Source: Micromonospora sp. NBC_00389
Lineage (GTDB): Bacteria; Actinomycetota; Actinomycetes; Mycobacteriales; Micromonosporaceae
Reading direction: 5' to 3'
Assembly (NCBI RefSeq): GCF_036059255.1
Contig: NZ_CP107947.1
Location: 62,001-126,000, forward strand
DNA: 64,000 bases
This document shows, piece after piece, positions 25,304 through 35,751 of this stretch; within the stretch, counting starts at the first letter, position 1, and each line of letters opens with the position of its first letter. Both the position numbers and the translations under genes were made by a program. The notes under the pieces are model-generated. The model was given only the letters and a program-made list of their open reading frames with translations, searched no databases and was not told the DNA's origin.

Positions 25304-26524
25304 TTACCAAGCGGCGGGTGCGGCACGAAGGTCTTGCTCAACGCGCGCTCGTAGCGCCCTCGGGTCGACGCTGAGGTCACGCAGAATAGCGCTGCCGTCG
25401 CCGGCATCGTCCTCGATCAGCGCAAGCAAGAGGTGACTGGTACCCGTGTCGGGGTGCCGGTAGGCAAGCGAGATTTCCATGGCTCGTGCCATCGCGGTGA
25501 CGACGTCGGTGCCCGTGAACGGGTCGCCTGGGCGCTGGCTGCTCAGTTGCTTGGTGAGCACCTCGGCCGGCGGCTCCTCGGGCCCGCCGCGCCGTGCGGC
25601 CAGCAGGCGCAGGCGGTCGGCATCGACACCGTGGATGCGCAGGACGGCCGAACCTTGGTTGCGGCTGGAGTGATGGGCGGGCACCCGGACTCGGGCCGCC
25701 TCGAGCGAGGCGTCATGTGTGAGCACCGCGAGCAGGATGTGCAGTGGGCCGATCACATCATGGTCGAGCCGGATTGCCTGGCGTTTCGCCTCGAACTCGA
25801 CTCCGACCAGGATCGGGCCGAGGCGGCTGAGTCGAGATGCGCGCGCGGAAAACCGTCCCGCGAGTCGGTCGAGCAGCGACCCAGAGCCCGGCCAGAGCGC
25901 CAACCTTTCGTCGTCGAGGTCCGGATAGGGCTCGTCGGTCCTGCACATCGTCGGCTCGGCGCCCAACCGGTCAATGGCCGACAGCCGCGCGTACTCATAG
26001 GGGAATACATAGTGGGTCCCGTCGCAGCCGCGCAGCTGCAGCATGCCGAGCACGAGATGAGACAGGTTGGCGAACGGTACACGGTTGTCGCGCGCGGCAT
26101 GCAGCGCGCCGGCCAGGGCCGTACGAACGCCATTCGTCCACGATGGGCGAGGGCGCGTGTCCTGCACGTCAGGCTTTCTGAGCCGCGTGTCCGGCCGGCG
26201 GTTGATTCTCCACTCGACCTCGCGCAGAATCGCTTGCACCTCCTGGTCGAACTCGCTGACCGACTCGGACAACAGTTCGCTGACTGATCGCCCGGCTGGG
26301 ATCCGGCGCGGATCAGCAACCATCCGCATGAGGTTCGCACCGTTTGAGCCCGCAAGCAGCCACGGCGGGACCGACTTGGCGTAAAGCGCCACCCGGCACA
26401 GCAGGTCGAGGGTGCCGACGCTGCTCGCTCCGCGCCGCACCGCCGCTGAATACGCCTGCAGCAACACCCTCATCGGCATCGCGCCAAGCGCGATGAACGG
26501 TCGCTGCGCCTCGTGCGGCGGCAT
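25304..26524 (-). CDS. protein of repeated Clp N-terminal-like domains, no ATPase
   Basis: 406 residues. The last 60 (TAMARAMEISLAYRHPDTGTSHLLLALI...) match a Clp N (double Clp repeat) motif, and EAKRQAIRLDHDVIGPLHILLAVL matches a second. RTALAGALHAARDNRVPFANLSHLVLGML and RVLLQAYSAAVRRGASSVGTLDLL look like two more, weaker units, so four modules may be present. No AAA+ Walker motifs occur. Clp N domains bind adaptors or substrates in ClpA/B/C. GGAGGG lies 3 nt before the ATG at 26524. It is the only gene in its segment. The function is unknown; a substrate-binding or anti-Clp role is speculation. Confidence 0.7.
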   Translation of the reverse strand: MPPHEAQRPFIALGAMPMRVLLQAYSAAVRRGASSVGTLDLLCRVALYAKSVPPWLLAGSNGANLMRMVADPRRIPAGRSVSELLSESVSEFDQEVQAILREVEWRINRRPDTRLRKPDVQDTRPRPSWTNGVRTALAGALHAARDNRVPFANLSHLVLGMLQLRGCDGTHYVFPYEYARLSAIDRLGAEPTMCRTDEPYPDLDDERLALWPGSGSLLDRLAGRFSARASRLSRLGPILVGVEFEAKRQAIRLDHDVIGPLHILLAVLTHDASLEAARVRVPAHHSSRNQGSAVLRIHGVDADRLRLLAARRGGPEEPPAEVLTKQLSSQRPGDPFTGTDVVTAMARAMEISLAYRHPDTGTSHLLLALIEDDAGDGSAILRDLSVDPRALRARVEQDLRAAPAAW

Positions 26525-26682
26525 TGGCCCTCCATGTCCGGGACGGAATGGCGCCTCGATAACTGACTGGCGCAATGGTGCCTCTGCAACGGGATGTAGA
26601 AGGCAGGCTCAGGCCGTAGAAGAGAACGCCTACGATCGAGGCTTCCATGATCGTGAACCGTAGACGTCGACTGTCGGTGGCG

Positions 26683-26705
26683 CTACAGCCATCCGTACAG
26701 CCAAG
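26683..26705. repeat. candidate integrase arm site, third copy
   Basis: ctacagccatccgtacagcc then aag, one base different from the 25008 copy. Similarity to the 25008-25115 interval continues weakly towards the core (shared acgccg and cccgac blocks). The 26525-26846 gap holds only this site and att core 3. Confidence 0.5.
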
Positions 26706-26788
26706 ACCACCGCCTCACGCCGCCGATGCCCGACGACAACAGACGTCCTGACCACGGCTGCAACAGCCTGGACAGCAATCCGCAACCC

Positions 26789-26832
26789 TTCTCTGGTCCC
26801 GAGGCCGCAGGTTCGAATCCTGCCGGGCGCAC
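26789..26832 (+). repeat. att core 3, diverged
   Basis: The last 30 bp (26803-26832) match the tRNA 3' end exactly. The anticodon-proximal part differs (tctggtcccgag for taatcccaag). It marks the right limit of the second segment. Confidence 0.75.
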
Positions 26833-26846
26833 ACCATCACCCAGGA

Positions 26847-27380
26847 TCAGCAGCTTGTCGCCCCCGGGCTGTTGGCCGCCTCTTCGCGGTACCGCCTGAT
26901 CCACTGCCGGTTGAGTTCGTCGGCCTGGCGCTGATGGCGGGCCACGATCGTGCGCCCCGCCGGCAGGGCGAGCCCGAGAAAGTCGAGAACGGGCTGCGTA
27001 GTGGCGACCATGTCCGTGTCGAGTTCCTCGTAGCGCACGGCGTGCGGTTGGATCCCCCACGAGGTGAACCACGACTCCCAGGCCGCGTTGTGCTCTTTGA
27101 TCGTTTCGATGAGGTGCGTGATGCCGTCCGCGTCGAAGCGAGGTGCCTGCCCGTTGCCGGCGTCGCCGCCGATCTCTCCGTTGCCGCCGATGAACCACGT
27201 GGCCGTCTGCTCGGCGCGCCTGCACGTAGTCCGCGTAGTTGAACCCACCCTCGGCGGTGCGGCGGATCTGCCAGCGGTCGACCCACAGCGGTTCATCCGG
27301 CGCGCGGACCGCCCTGCGGATGACCGGCGACACCCGTGGACTCCAACAACCCGAGCAGTTCTGAGCAGTAGTGAACTGTC
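26847..27380 (-). pseudogene. broken Stf0-type sulfotransferase
   Basis: Fragments in different frames match trehalose 2-sulfotransferase-like Stf0: SELLGLLESTGVAGHP, then RAPDEPLWVDRWQIRRTAEGGFNYADYVQA, then AEQTATWFIGGNGEI running into HNAAWESWFTSWGIQPHAVRYEELDTD and a normal C-terminus (RTIVARHQRQADELNRQWIRRYREEA). The N-terminal P-loop region is missing, about 100 central codons are deleted, and at least two frameshifts separate the blocks. The gene cannot make an enzyme. It abuts att core 3. Confidence 0.8.
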
Positions 27381-27533
27381 CGTGCGCGGGTGCCGCAGAT
27401 AAACTACAAGTCGACACGATCGGAGAGATCCCGCATGCCGCACATAGTCGCAACCAATGCCCGGCAAATTCGTGGATTGCCCGGCTTGATGTGGTTGGTG
27501 TAGACGTGCCTGTGCTGGTGGTAGCAGGCGGGC

Positions 27534-27688
27534 ATGACGGTTCAGATAGTCATCGAGGTCCTGCGCCTTGTTGATCGTCCGAAGTGGAAACGGTTCACCA
27601 CCGAGACCGTCTACGCAATCACCGATCTGCGCGTGCACCCGCCACTGGCACTAATCGGCATCACCTGACGATTTCGCCGGGCTTGGAC
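27534..27688 (+). pseudogene. ISAs1-family transposase remnant, copy 1
   Basis: A 44-codon frame reads TVQIVIEVLRLVDRPKWKRFTTETVYAITDLRVH, then jumps to PPLALIGIT and a stop. ISAs1 transposases have VYAITDL followed by the HWKIEN region and end in PLALLGI, so an internal deletion has joined the two. The terminal cacctgacga..gccggg after the stop looks like the IS end. Confidence 0.7.
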
Positions 27689-27900
27689 TCAGCGGGGAAC
27701 GTTCGACTGAACCAGGAGCACAGGTATCCGTTGGGGCTAGGGGGCACGCAACTGATCGGATTGGTGAAGCGATGGCCGCACCGGTGTCGGCATCGAAGGC
27801 AGCATTCGTGCAGGCTGGGTCAGCCTGGAGAGCTTCAGTGACCCCACCAATGCCGATGCCCCTACTTCACCGAATGCGTGACCACAATGGGGGAGGCAAG

Positions 27901-28437
27901 TTGGCTACAAGTTTATGTGCGGCGGAAGGAACACTGAGAATCGCCAGGCGGTGCGACGTGCAGGTACTTGTTCAAACCGCACGTCTTTGCGACTTCGCAG
28001 CCGTCAACGACCTGCACATGCGCTGCTCGCGAGAAGCCCGGCGAGCCCGCTATCACGGCCCACGCGATGGCCTCCGACCCGCCGAATGGAGGAGGCTGAC
28101 CGATCCGGAACGAGGCTCGACCGTGTTGCTCAGGGCGAACAATGATCGTGGACGTGTCATAGGCTTCGCCAGTCTGATGCATCTGCCGGATTCCGAGGCC
28201 GAGATAGCACTACTAATTGAAGACCGTTGGCAGAACCTCGGTATCGGAACGGCGGTAGTCAACCACCTCGCCTCCATCGCAAGCTCTCTGAGTGTTCAGA
28301 CTCTGGCAGCCTGGATCGAACCGGGCAACGCACGGGCTCTGCGCATCATGCATGGGTTAGGCGCCAAGGTCGCCCTCACCGATGGCGTTGCTGAGGCGCG
28401 AATCCTGTTGCGGAGCCGCGTAGATTCGTCTGTGTGA
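27901..28437 (+). CDS. GNAT family N-acetyltransferase
   Basis: About 178 residues with one GNAT domain. Motif A is ALLIEDRWQNLGIGTAVVNHL (acetyl-CoA pyrophosphate loop Q/R-x-x-G-x-G/A variant), followed by AAWIEPGNARALRIMHGLGAK as motif B. The TTG at 27901 is proposed because GGGGGAGG lies 4 nt upstream; the frame is open to 27772 and a GTG at 27959 is also possible. The substrate is unknown. The gene is framed by inverted ISAs1 ends and has a lower-GC look than its surroundings, which suggests acquisition. Confidence 0.75.
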   Translation: MATSLCAAEGTLRIARRCDVQVLVQTARLCDFAAVNDLHMRCSREARRARYHGPRDGLRPAEWRRLTDPERGSTVLLRANNDRGRVIGFASLMHLPDSEAEIALLIEDRWQNLGIGTAVVNHLASIASSLSVQTLAAWIEPGNARALRIMHGLGAKVALTDGVAEARILLRSRVDSSV

Positions 28438-28443
28438 CCTGGG

Positions 28444-28519
28444 CAGGGCCCCGGCATAGTCGTCAGGTGAGTGCCGAGTAGTGCCAGTGGGCGAGTGCAC
28501 GCGCAGGTCGGTGATCGCG
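28444..28519 (-). pseudogene. ISAs1-family remnant, copy 2 (inverted)
   Basis: On the minus strand the sequence reads AITDLRVH and then frameshifts through the same 3' end as copy 1. The IS terminus cagggccccgg starts at 28444, only 6 bp after the acetyltransferase stop. Orientation is opposite to copy 1. The 28520-28647 region has nothing else I can identify. Confidence 0.65.
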
Positions 28520-28647
28520 CTTTGCCGGGTCCTGTAATCGCAATCCAGGCACGCCCGCAACTGAAACGCTGCACGGGCTGACCAGTTCGAGGATGGTCCG
28601 ATTCCCGGCCGGGCATTAGGTTTGCGCCCCTCTGGGAGGGTGAGCCG

Positions 28648-29160
28648 GTGAAGAAGCAACGGCGCGTCTCGCTCGCACCGCCTGCCAGCGGCATCCGTCC
28701 ACGGACGAAGGTGCTGCTGATGGGGCTGGTCAGTCTGTTGGCGGGCCTGGGTCTGGCCGGCGGCGCCTTGGCCTACCGCTGGCACGTGTCGGCGGAGGCG
28801 GATCGGTTGCGGTCTGACGGCGTACCGGTCACCGCGTATGTCTCCGACCGGGCCGGGGGTAGCGGTCGGGGCAGCGGCATCGACCGGATCGAGGTCTCCT
28901 ACCTGTACGAGTCGAGGCAGTACAGCACCTGGATCCCCTGCGCCGGGGTAACCGGCTGCCACAAGACTCCCGGACCGAGGATGGCCGTCTGGGTCGACCC
29001 GACCGACCCGGGGAAGTTCGTTGCGGAGAACGGGCACACGTCCGGCTCGCTGTCGTTCCTGATGTCGTGGACCACGATCCCGGGTGGACTGTTCTTCGCC
29101 GCGATCGGAACCGTCCTACTCGTGTTGGTCGTCCGGTTCAAGGACGACAAGTGGAAATAG
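28648..29160 (+). CDS. two-TM DUF3592-like membrane protein
   Basis: 170 residues with membrane helices near residues 25-45 and 140-162. The middle extracytoplasmic part includes RVSLAPP..., the conserved block DRAGGSGRGSGIDRIEVSY, then STWIPCAGVTGC and VWVDPTDPGKFVAENG. This is the DUF3592 pattern ('WVDPxDP'). The GTG at 28648 has GGGAGGG upstream. A clear paralogue is encoded at 57380-57919 (shared DRAGGSxRGSGIDRIEV and WVDPxDPxxFVAEN). The function is unknown. Confidence 0.75.
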   Translation: MKKQRRVSLAPPASGIRPRTKVLLMGLVSLLAGLGLAGGALAYRWHVSAEADRLRSDGVPVTAYVSDRAGGSGRGSGIDRIEVSYLYESRQYSTWIPCAGVTGCHKTPGPRMAVWVDPTDPGKFVAENGHTSGSLSFLMSWTTIPGGLFFAAIGTVLLVLVVRFKDDKWK

Positions 29161-29183
29161 CGACAGCGCGGCCCGAGCTGGGC

Positions 29184-29720
29184 TCAGCTCGGCCAGCCGA
29201 TCTCGTCGAGGAAATCCTCCACGGCGACCACGACTCGGCTGAGCACAGCGATCGACTCCGTCAGCGGGCCCGGTATGTACATCCCATGGTCCGCTCCGGG
29301 CACCTCCAGCACGTGGGGTGACAGCCGGCGGGCGGCGTCACCGTCCCACAGCTTGTCGGCCGTGCCACCGACAAGGAGGAACGGTGCGGTCGCACGGGCC
29401 AACCCGTCAACCACCCACGGCAGGGTGAGCACCGGCGTGAGCCACACCGCGGGCAGGGATCGCTCGGCGGCGACCGCCGCCGCGTTGGTGCCGAGCGACT
29501 TGGCGATCAGCAGTGGGCGACCCCCGACAGTGTTGATCAGCGGGGTGATCTCACCGCGTACCCAGCTTTCGATCTCCGGCCGGTCCGGCCTCGACGGGTC
29601 CTCCGACCACGAGTGCCTGTGCACCGTCGCGCCGCGCGACTCGGCGACATCCCCCGCGTACATCAGCAGGGGCGCACCTGGTCCGAACATACGGCCGGGA
29701 ATCACGACTGCGTCAGCCAC
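29184..29720 (-). CDS. small alpha/beta hydrolase
   Basis: 178 residues. The order VVIPGRMFGPGAPLLMY, the nucleophile elbow LIAKSLGTNAAA (Ser), AP-FLLVGGTADKLW (Asp) and VPGADHGMYIPG (His) gives a complete catalytic triad in a minimal hydrolase fold. The substrate is unknown. It is soluble with no signal peptide. It is convergent with the DUF3592-like gene and 43 bp from the VOC gene's stop. Confidence 0.8.
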   Translation of the reverse strand: MADAVVIPGRMFGPGAPLLMYAGDVAESRGATVHRHSWSEDPSRPDRPEIESWVRGEITPLINTVGGRPLLIAKSLGTNAAAVAAERSLPAVWLTPVLTLPWVVDGLARATAPFLLVGGTADKLWDGDAARRLSPHVLEVPGADHGMYIPGPLTESIAVLSRVVVAVEDFLDEIGWPS

Positions 29721-29763
29721 GCGGCCGACACTACCCAGACCCCCGCCGATGGGCTGCGGCTTT

Positions 29764-30198
29764 TCAGGCTGAGGTTGCGGCCACGCAGAACTCGTTGCCC
29801 TCCGGGTCGGCCATCACCACGTGATGCTCGTCGACTTCCTCCAGGACTCTCCCACCTGCCTTCACCAGGCGCTCCGACTCTGCCGTGATCCGTGCCCACC
29901 GCTCGACGGGGTTGCCGTGGCCCGGCACCCGGATGTCGATGTGCAGCCGGTTCTTCGCCGTCTTGGGCTCGGGGACGTTGAGGATGGAGAGGCGAGGGCC
30001 GACGCCATCGGGATCGCACAGCCATGCAGCGTGCTCCGGGAGGTCGTCCTCCGGTAGGTCGAATTGCGCGAGCCACTCCTCCCGCGTGGCGAAGGGTGCG
30101 GGCGGCGGCTCGTCGACATAGCCCAGGGCCGTCTTCCAGAACGCGGCGAGCACCTGGGCGTCCGTGGAGTCAAGCGTCAGATCAATGCTGGCTGCCAT
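29764..30198 (-). CDS. VOC/glyoxalase-like protein
   Basis: 144 residues with the two beta-alpha-beta-beta-beta modules of the VOC superfamily: ASIDLTLDSTDAQVLAAFWKTALGY at the start, NRLHIDIRV at the second module and DEHHVVMADPEGNEFCVA at the end. Metal-ligand positions (His in LHID, Glu in GNEFCV) are plausible. This is the Glyoxalase_6-like group. The start is the ATG at 30198; the frame upstream is not conserved. The substrate is unknown. Confidence 0.82.
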   Translation of the reverse strand: MAASIDLTLDSTDAQVLAAFWKTALGYVDEPPPAPFATREEWLAQFDLPEDDLPEHAAWLCDPDGVGPRLSILNVPEPKTAKNRLHIDIRVPGHGNPVERWARITAESERLVKAGGRVLEEVDEHHVVMADPEGNEFCVAATSA

Positions 30199-30369
30199 GC
30201 CGGGACCGTAGCCCGCACCTCTGACTTTCACCCAAGGCGCGCCTCGCCGGAATAGCGTCGTCTGGCTGGCCTCCCTCGCCGCGCTGAGCACCGCTGAGAT
30301 TGCGTTGCCGGATCTTTCCCCCGGTGCCATATGCTGCGCGCGTCGGCACGGGGCCACGGGGAGAAACAC

Positions 30370-31263
30370 TTGCGACGCCACACCAGGGCAGCGGTCACGG
30401 CTGCGCTCATCACGATGACGCTGGCGGGTTGCGGCACGCCGGCCGGCACGGACGGTGACCTGTCCGACGACTGGAAGCCGATGGCCCAGGCGCAGCAGTT
30501 CAGCCCGAAGGCCGGCGAGTGCCACGTGATCCCCGAACCGACCGCGTACCTCGCCAGCTACGCGCCGGTGGACTGCGCGAAGACCCACCTGGTGGAGACG
30601 TTCCACGTCGGCACCTTCACCGGCGCCCTGGCGGCGCGGACCGCCCCGCCCAAGGTGGAGTCGGCGGCCATGCGCGCCGTCTTCACCGACTGTGACACCC
30701 GGGCCAAGGAGTTCGTCGGTGGCGACTGGCGCACGGCCCGACTGTCGGTGCAGGTCGCGCCCACCTCACCGGCCGGTTGGACGGGCGGCAGCCGTTGGTA
30801 CCGGTGCGACATCTTCGAGCTGGACGAGGTGGACGGCGCCAACGGCGACGGCGAACGGGCGATCCACCGGGCTGGCACTCTGCGCAATGCGGTGGGTAGC
30901 CGCTCGCCGCTGACGTACGGCTGCATGAACGAGGATGAGTGGGGTCGACTTCGCCCGGCGGGCTGCACCACCGCGCACCAGTACGAGTTCGTCGGCATCT
31001 GGACCGCCCCGGACCGCTCCTACGAGGACGCCGGCCGGGACGAGGACTCGGTGCACTCGGCCTGCCGCACCGCGGTTGCCCGCTACGCCAAGGTGCCCGT
31101 CGACGCCAAGCTGCGCTATCGCACCGGCACCTCGTACCGCTTCCCCTCGCCGGAGCTGTGGGCGCGCGGTGACCGGGGGGTGCGCTGCTACTTCTGGTCC
31201 GGTGGTCCCAAGCTCACCCGGTCCATCGCCGGCGGCGGCCCGGCGGTGTTGCCGGTCAACTGA
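30370..31263 (+). CDS. septum-formation-family lipoprotein
   Basis: About 297 residues. The TTG at 30370 is preferred, with GGGGAG upstream. The signal peptide LRRHTRAAVTAALITMTLAGC ends in a lipobox (LAGC). The mature part has several Cys pairs and repeated 'GEC...V..CAxxH..E' features (AGECHVI, VDCAKTHLVETFHVGTF, AGCTTAHQYEFVGIW), the pattern of the Septum_form domain of actinobacteria. It should be anchored outside the membrane. The exact role is unknown. Confidence 0.75.
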   Translation: MRRHTRAAVTAALITMTLAGCGTPAGTDGDLSDDWKPMAQAQQFSPKAGECHVIPEPTAYLASYAPVDCAKTHLVETFHVGTFTGALAARTAPPKVESAAMRAVFTDCDTRAKEFVGGDWRTARLSVQVAPTSPAGWTGGSRWYRCDIFELDEVDGANGDGERAIHRAGTLRNAVGSRSPLTYGCMNEDEWGRLRPAGCTTAHQYEFVGIWTAPDRSYEDAGRDEDSVHSACRTAVARYAKVPVDAKLRYRTGTSYRFPSPELWARGDRGVRCYFWSGGPKLTRSIAGGGPAVLPVN

Positions 31264-31273
31264 GCCGGGTTCG

Positions 31274-32116
31274 TCAGCTCTTGAGCGCCTGGGCGGATTT
31301 CCAGGCCACGGCACGGTTGATCCGGTCCGGGTAGCGCTCGATGATCGCCGCGTACAGTTCCTCGGCACTTCCCGTACGCTGCGCGGCGGCCTCGACCTCC
31401 TCCAGGTAGCGGCGGGTCTCCTCGACGTTGGTCAGATCGTCGTCCGCGCCGTCACGTTTGTGCCCGGCGATCACCACGCACGGCCGCAACGAGTTGACCA
31501 TCTTGAGGGCCGCGTACCAGCTCTGAATGCCGTCGTTGCCCGCCTCGGCGAGGTACAGGTGGACATCGTTGTAGACCACGTCGCCTGCGACGACGAGACC
31601 GAGCGACGGTACGTGCAGCACGGTCGTCCTGTCGGTGTCGGTGTGGCCCGCCTCGACGGCGACCAACTGCTCGCCCTCAAGATCGATCGTGTTACCGGCC
31701 AACGGCTCCGCCATCGGTGGATGCTCGGCGAGCTGGTCGGGGAAACCCTTGCGCCAGACACCGTCGAGCCACTGCTCCCCGAGCTGAACGCGCATCTTCT
31801 CCACCACGCCGCGAGGTGCCACCATCCGCGCCTGAGGAAAGCGCTCCAGCACGGCTGCCGCGCCGAAGAAGTGGTCGCCGTGGCCGTGCGTGATGTAGAT
31901 CGTCGTGAGGTTCCTGCCGTTCGCCGCGACCCAGTCGGCCAGGGCCCGGCCCTCGTCGACGGTCAGTAACGCGTCGACCAGGACGGCGTCGCGATCGCCG
32001 TAGATCAGCGTCGAGCTGGTGGGCGACCACAGCTCGCGGCTCTCGCCCGGCGGCAGGTTCGTCGACACGACCGGCTTGGCCGGGGCGACATAGGTTGACC
32101 AGGCCAACCGTCCCAT
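31274..32116 (-). CDS. MBL-fold metallo-hydrolase
   Basis: 280 residues. The signature THGHGDHFFGA supplies the zinc ligands, with VEAGHTDTDRTTVLHVP (His) and VVAGDVVYNDVHLYL (Asp), then IAGHKRDGAD (last His). It is a cytoplasmic hydrolase of the beta-lactamase superfamily, close to the SoxH/quinoprotein-relay-like group. The substrate cannot be told. The family is long enough and complete. It is convergent with the lipoprotein gene, with only 10 bp between stops. Confidence 0.87.
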   Translation of the reverse strand: MGRLAWSTYVAPAKPVVSTNLPPGESRELWSPTSSTLIYGDRDAVLVDALLTVDEGRALADWVAANGRNLTTIYITHGHGDHFFGAAAVLERFPQARMVAPRGVVEKMRVQLGEQWLDGVWRKGFPDQLAEHPPMAEPLAGNTIDLEGEQLVAVEAGHTDTDRTTVLHVPSLGLVVAGDVVYNDVHLYLAEAGNDGIQSWYAALKMVNSLRPCVVIAGHKRDGADDDLTNVEETRRYLEEVEAAAQRTGSAEELYAAIIERYPDRINRAVAWKSAQALKS

Positions 32117-32214
32117 GGTTGCTCCTCACCGCACCGGCGCGCTCCCCGACACCAGTGCAGCAGACCACCACGGCGCTCTGGGCGGGATCGCGGAAAGAGC
32201 GAACCGGAGGTGGC

Positions 32215-33231
32215 TCAGCGGCGCCCCAGCAGCTCGGCCAGCGCGGCGTCGCCCTGCCCGAGCTGCGACCCACCGGTCGGTGCCACGACCAGGAAGCGCA
32301 GGCAGCCGTCGAGTTCCACGTACCGGTCGGGTCCGCCGGTGCCGTCGAGCGGGCGCAGCACGGCGAAGCGGGACGCCGGGGTGGCGCACTCGGTCGCCTG
32401 CCGAGCGGCTGCCAGTTTGCCGAGCACGGCGGCCTGCCGGTCCGGCGGTAGCGGCCCGCCGTACGCGAAGTCACCGGCCGGTTTGCCGCCGCCCTGCTGC
32501 GACGCGGGTACCTGGTAGACGCAGAAGCGCAGCGGCTCCGCGTCCGGGACCGCAGGTGCGGGCGGTCCGGGCCGCCCGATCGTCGTCTCCACCCACACCA
32601 TGTCCGCCCACCGCTGCTCGCAGCCGGCGGCCTCCGCCGCCGCGGATTCGACCTCCCCGACGGTACGGGTGTCCACCGTGGTCAGTCGCAGCGCGTCCAG
32701 GGCCGCCAGCACCTCGGGACGAGGCTTGCGACATTCATCCACCGGCAGGTACGGCCGCAGCCAGCGGCCCCGCTCGTCCAGTAGTGCCAGCCACGGCGGG
32801 ATGACCATGTCGAGGGTGCAGGCGATCTCCCCGTCCGCCTGCTGGTCGGGGAGGCGCAGGGCGGCGATCAGCGGACCGATCTCCTCGGCCCGCCGTTCGG
32901 TGGCCACCCGCTCCCGACCGCCGCCGGGGCGTGGCCGGACCTCCCGGCCGCACAGCACGGCGGTGACCGGGGTGAACGCCGGGTCGATCCGCCCGATCGC
33001 CGGGTCGTCGCCGCCCGGCGCCGGCAGCTCACCGGACTGCGGGGCCGCCTCGGCGCACGAGGTCCACTTCTCGACGATCCGGGCCGGGCCGGGATCCTCC
33101 ACCACCCCCGGCCCGGCGCTCCGGCCCGCACAGCCGACCAGCGCCACGCCGAGCAGCGCCACCGCCAGTACCGTCCCGCCCGAGCGCACCCGGCTCACCA
33201 CCTCTCCACAGGCGATGGGACGGGCGGTCAC
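32215..33231 (-). CDS. secreted lipoprotein, unknown family
   Basis: About 338 residues as drawn. The hydrophobic signal GGTVLAVALLGVALVGC ends in a lipobox (LVGC), so the true start is likely one of the GTG codons at 33201-33189 rather than 33231. The mature protein has paired Cys residues (TSCAEA, VLCGRE, IACTLD, DECRKP, AGCEQ, RFCVYQ, TECAT, DGCLRF), resembling the cysteine-rich septum-formation-type lipoproteins such as the one at 30370. No enzyme motif is seen. Confidence 0.7.
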   Translation of the reverse strand: MTARPIACGEVVSRVRSGGTVLAVALLGVALVGCAGRSAGPGVVEDPGPARIVEKWTSCAEAAPQSGELPAPGGDDPAIGRIDPAFTPVTAVLCGREVRPRPGGGRERVATERRAEEIGPLIAALRLPDQQADGEIACTLDMVIPPWLALLDERGRWLRPYLPVDECRKPRPEVLAALDALRLTTVDTRTVGEVESAAAEAAGCEQRWADMVWVETTIGRPGPPAPAVPDAEPLRFCVYQVPASQQGGGKPAGDFAYGGPLPPDRQAAVLGKLAAARQATECATPASRFAVLRPLDGTGGPDRYVELDGCLRFLVVAPTGGSQLGQGDAALAELLGRR

Positions 33232-33245
33232 CGCCCCCGGTTCCC

Positions 33246-35639
<2,394 letters not shown>

Positions 35640-35751
35640 CGTGTCTCCATCTGTTGGGCGGGACCGCCGTCACGGTCTCCGTCGGCGTCCGCTGGCTCAG
35701 CCGGTAGGGGCGTCGGACCGACCGGTCACCCGCTCCTGCCGGGCGGTCGGT

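Larger units (their letters stand above)
25115..26832. mobile_element. integrase-less segment between att copies (CIME-like)
   Basis: 1.7 kb bounded by att core 2 and a diverged att core 3, with a right-end arm site at 26683-26705. It carries one gene and no int, xis or rep. This fits a cis-mobilizable element left by loss of the core of an older related AICE, movable with the neighbouring element's integrase. The third core is degenerate, so present mobility is uncertain. Confidence 0.6.

Noticed and set aside
26683..27638. Intact sulfotransferase gene
   Set aside because: No single frame carries all the conserved blocks; the P-loop and middle are missing and frameshifts separate the rest.
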